DNA from: an uncultured Candidatus Saccharibacteria bacterium
GTDB taxonomy: Bacteria; Patescibacteriota; Saccharimonadia; Saccharimonadales; Saccharimonadaceae
Assembly (NCBI GenBank): GCA_938042055.1
Contig: CALIRX010000039.1
Span: 1-7,550 of the forward strand
DNA length: 7,550 nucleotides
Reading direction: 5' to 3'
Notes under the pieces: model-generated
The model's database searches: none
What the model saw: only the letters and a program-made list of their open reading frames with translations
What the model was told of the DNA's origin: nothing
Part shown: piece by piece, positions 6,494-7,550 of the stretch
Layout: each line of letters opens with the position of its first letter
Numbering within the stretch: position 1 is the first letter of the stretch
Made by a program: the position numbers and the translations under genes

Positions 6494-6523
6494 ACTATAC
6501 CATAAGCAGTACCATAAAGTCAA
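6494..6523 (-). promoter_or_regulatory. Promoter of the DHH-like protein - truB operon
   Basis: Minus-strand TTGACT (6523-6518), an 18-base spacer and TATAGT (6499-6494) with a TGG extension. Start of transcription near 6487 gives a leader of about 35 bases that contains AGGA at 6462-6459. It is back to back with the rpsT promoter. Confidence 0.6.
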
Positions 6524-6538
6524 TATCTAAGCCACCTC

Positions 6539-6567
6539 TTTACAATTTATGCTATTTTCTGTATAAT
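6539..6567 (+). promoter_or_regulatory. Promoter of rpsT
   Basis: TTTACA (6539-6544), a 17-base spacer and perfect TATAAT (6562-6567). Predicted start of transcription near 6574 leaves a leader of about 38 bases with a strong AAGGAG (6602-6607) 4 bases before the ATG. Confidence 0.75.
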
Positions 6568-6611
6568 TCTTCCTGATTAGCGATACAAATCTATAGAGGT
6601 AAAGGAGAAAC

Positions 6612-6965
6612 ATGCCAATCATCAAATCCGCCATCAAGCGTGCTAAACAAACCTTAAAGCGCCGCGAGCGAAACATCAGCATTAAAAAAGACATTAAGAC
6701 TGCTGTTAAAGCTTTCTCTGCAGAACCAAGCGCAAAGACTCTTGCTGCAGCACAAAGCGAAATCGACACCGCTGTTAAAAAAGGCTTGATTAAGAAAAAC
6801 ACTGCCGCTCGCCGAAAGAGCGCATTGAGCAAAATCGCTAAAAAAGCAGGTGTTACATTAGAAGCTGCTACTAAAAAACCAGCCGCAAAGCCAGCAACAG
6901 CAAAGAAAACTGCCGCTAAAAAAGCTCCAGCAAAGAAGCCAGCTGCTAAGAAATCTGAAAAATAA
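6612..6965 (+). CDS. rpsT: 30S ribosomal protein S20 with Lys/Ala/Pro-rich C-terminal tail
   Basis: S20 binds 16S rRNA early in 30S assembly. The N-terminal core shows the family pattern: MPIIKSAIKRAKQTLKRRER (1-20), an IKKDIKTAVKAF helix, AQSEIDTAVKKGLIKKNTAA (47-66), and RRKSALSKIAKK (67-78). The core ends near residue 85, the usual full length of S20. The remaining 32 residues are almost only Lys, Ala, Pro and Thr in AAKK/PAAK-type repeats, like the tails of histone H1-like proteins, and are presumably disordered and RNA-binding. A strong Shine-Dalgarno and promoter precede it. It is divergent from the DHH-like gene and convergent with holA; rpsT next to holA is a common bacterial arrangement. 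Confidence 0.96.
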   Translation: MPIIKSAIKRAKQTLKRRERNISIKKDIKTAVKAFSAEPSAKTLAAAQSEIDTAVKKGLIKKNTAARRKSALSKIAKKAGVTLEAATKKPAAKPATAKKTAAKKAPAKKPAAKKSEK

Positions 6966-6982
6966 TCTGTAAAGATTACTAG

Positions 6983-7018
6983 AAAATACCCCGGAATTAA
7001 CTGGGGTATTTTTATTTT
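6983..7018. terminator. Bidirectional terminator between rpsT and holA
   Basis: Stem 6983-6994 pairs with 7001-7012 (12 bp, one G-T wobble), loop AATTAA, core ACCCCGG/CTGGGGT. For rpsT it is followed by TTTTTATTTT (7009-7018). For holA the 3' side ends in TTTT, and the holA stop codon (7014-7012) touches the base of the stem. Confidence 0.88.
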
Positions 7019-7550
7019 CCAATTCCGACCAGTGCCGCCTCCACAGGCAGCCATGGATTTACAGAAGTTGTTTTCATTTGCAAGTCCGCCCGAAGTAGCG
7101 CGTCATTTATCCTCTTCAGTTTTTTCTTATCGACACCTTTTGCCGAAGACGCCAATTTTCGTAAAACATACGGATTAGCCGAAAAATCCGAAGCCACCAA
7201 CTTATTGTCGCCGTCAGCCAAAACCAACGCCGTCAAGTTAGTTGCCTGCGAAGCGAGCAATCCCATTGTCTGATAAGCGCCATCAACGCCACTTTCCGAC
7301 TCCAAATAGCTAATTATGTCATGAACCTTATCATAATCACTCGCTAGCGCCGAAACGAACAAATCAAACACATTCTCCGTCCTCGCCAGAGGTATAAAGT
7401 TGTCAATTAAATCATCCGTCACTTTTTCCGCCAGCGACAATTGGTCCAAAAAGTTACTCAGTCGCAACTGATCAAATCCCACACGATCAACAATTATCTC
7501 TGCTTGACGATTCGTTAATTCACACTCGCGAACCTTCGCCTCCGCCACGC
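7012..7550 (-). CDS. holA: DNA polymerase III delta subunit, C-terminal part, 5' end outside window
   Basis: HolA is the clamp-loader subunit that opens the sliding clamp during replication. The frame is open to the right edge; the GTG at 7548 is probably an internal valine, not the true start, since the visible 178 residues match only the C-terminal half of the roughly 330-aa family. Visible landmarks are the helix GFDQLRLSNFLDQLSL, TENVFDLFVSALASDYDKV with the family's N-x-F-x-L pattern, LLASQATNLTALVLAD, and the end region NPYVLRKLASSAKG then INDALLRADLQMKTT, where many HolA proteins read H-P-F/Y and L-x-x-x-D-x-x-x-K. Assignment is strengthened by convergent rpsT. The protein ends at a TAA inside the shared terminator. 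Confidence 0.85.
   Translation of the reverse strand, partial: VAEAKVRECELTNRQAEIIVDRVGFDQLRLSNFLDQLSLAEKVTDDLIDNFIPLARTENVFDLFVSALASDYDKVHDIISYLESESGVDGAYQTMGLLASQATNLTALVLADGDNKLVASDFSANPYVLRKLASSAKGVDKKKLKRINDALLRADLQMKTTSVNPWLPVEAALVGIGK

Noticed and set aside
6527..7054. Open frame on the minus strand opposite rpsT with an Ala/Phe-rich, membrane-like translation
   Set aside because: It is the antisense reading of the Lys/Ala codons of rpsT, which is certain by family match, promoter and Shine-Dalgarno; the frame also crosses the terminator.
7546..7548. GTG at 7548 as the start codon of a short independent gene
   Set aside because: The encoded protein matches the C-terminal half of HolA, so the frame most likely continues beyond the window edge.
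1..7550. Alternative genetic code with UGA read as glycine, as in Gracilibacteria and Absconditabacteria
   Set aside because: All genes end at TAA or TAG, but they also read full length without any internal TGA, so the standard code explains the window; the absence of TGA stops in eight genes is too small a sample.

Overview
The window looks like a chromosomal segment of a candidate-phyla-radiation (Patescibacteria) bacterium, most likely Saccharibacteria (TM7). The basis is moderate GC content, compact gene packing, minimal-length versions of core RNA and ribosome proteins (TruB without its C-terminal domain, S20 with a Lys/Ala/Pro tail), near-leaderless promoters, and the retained core order DHH protein - truB - rpsO - pnp. 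The assignment is inference from gene content. All eight genes read cleanly in the standard code, and every visible stop is TAA or TAG.

Layout, left to right. (1) pnp, minus strand, first 514 codons, running off the left edge. (2) A 275-base gap holding the pnp promoter, a 9-bp tandem repeat and a long leader hairpin. (3) A 399-aa minus-strand protein of unknown function with a weak resemblance to DUF218/YdcF proteins. (4) A short divergent promoter region. (5) A plus-strand, membrane-anchored sortase. (6) A bidirectional terminator. (7) rpsO, truB and a 564-aa DHH-like protein, all minus strand, reading DHH-like > truB > rpsO. (8) A divergent promoter region. (9) rpsT on the plus strand. (10) A bidirectional terminator. 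(11) The C-terminal part of holA, minus strand, running off the right edge.

How the parts fit together. Most genes serve RNA metabolism and translation: PNPase degrades RNA, TruB makes pseudouridine 55 in tRNA, and S15 and S20 are 30S proteins. HolA is the clamp-loader delta subunit, a frequent neighbour of rpsT. In many bacteria rpsO lies directly before pnp. Here a sortase and an unknown gene, transcribed divergently from a shared region, sit between them, and a strong terminator ends rpsO, so pnp depends on its own promoter.

The most notable signals are four. The pnp leader can fold into a long imperfect hairpin, like the RNase III-controlled pnp leader of E. coli. Three genes (unknown gene, sortase, rpsO) have consensus-like promoters so close to the ATG that their mRNAs should be nearly leaderless. 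The DHH-like protein keeps the fold signature and operon position of NrnA-type phosphoesterases but appears to lack the metal-binding residues, and carries a roughly 310-residue acidic then Pro/Ala-rich tail. Five of six promoters read here carry a TGN extended -10. No CRISPR array, tRNA, insertion sequence or clear novel defence system was seen.
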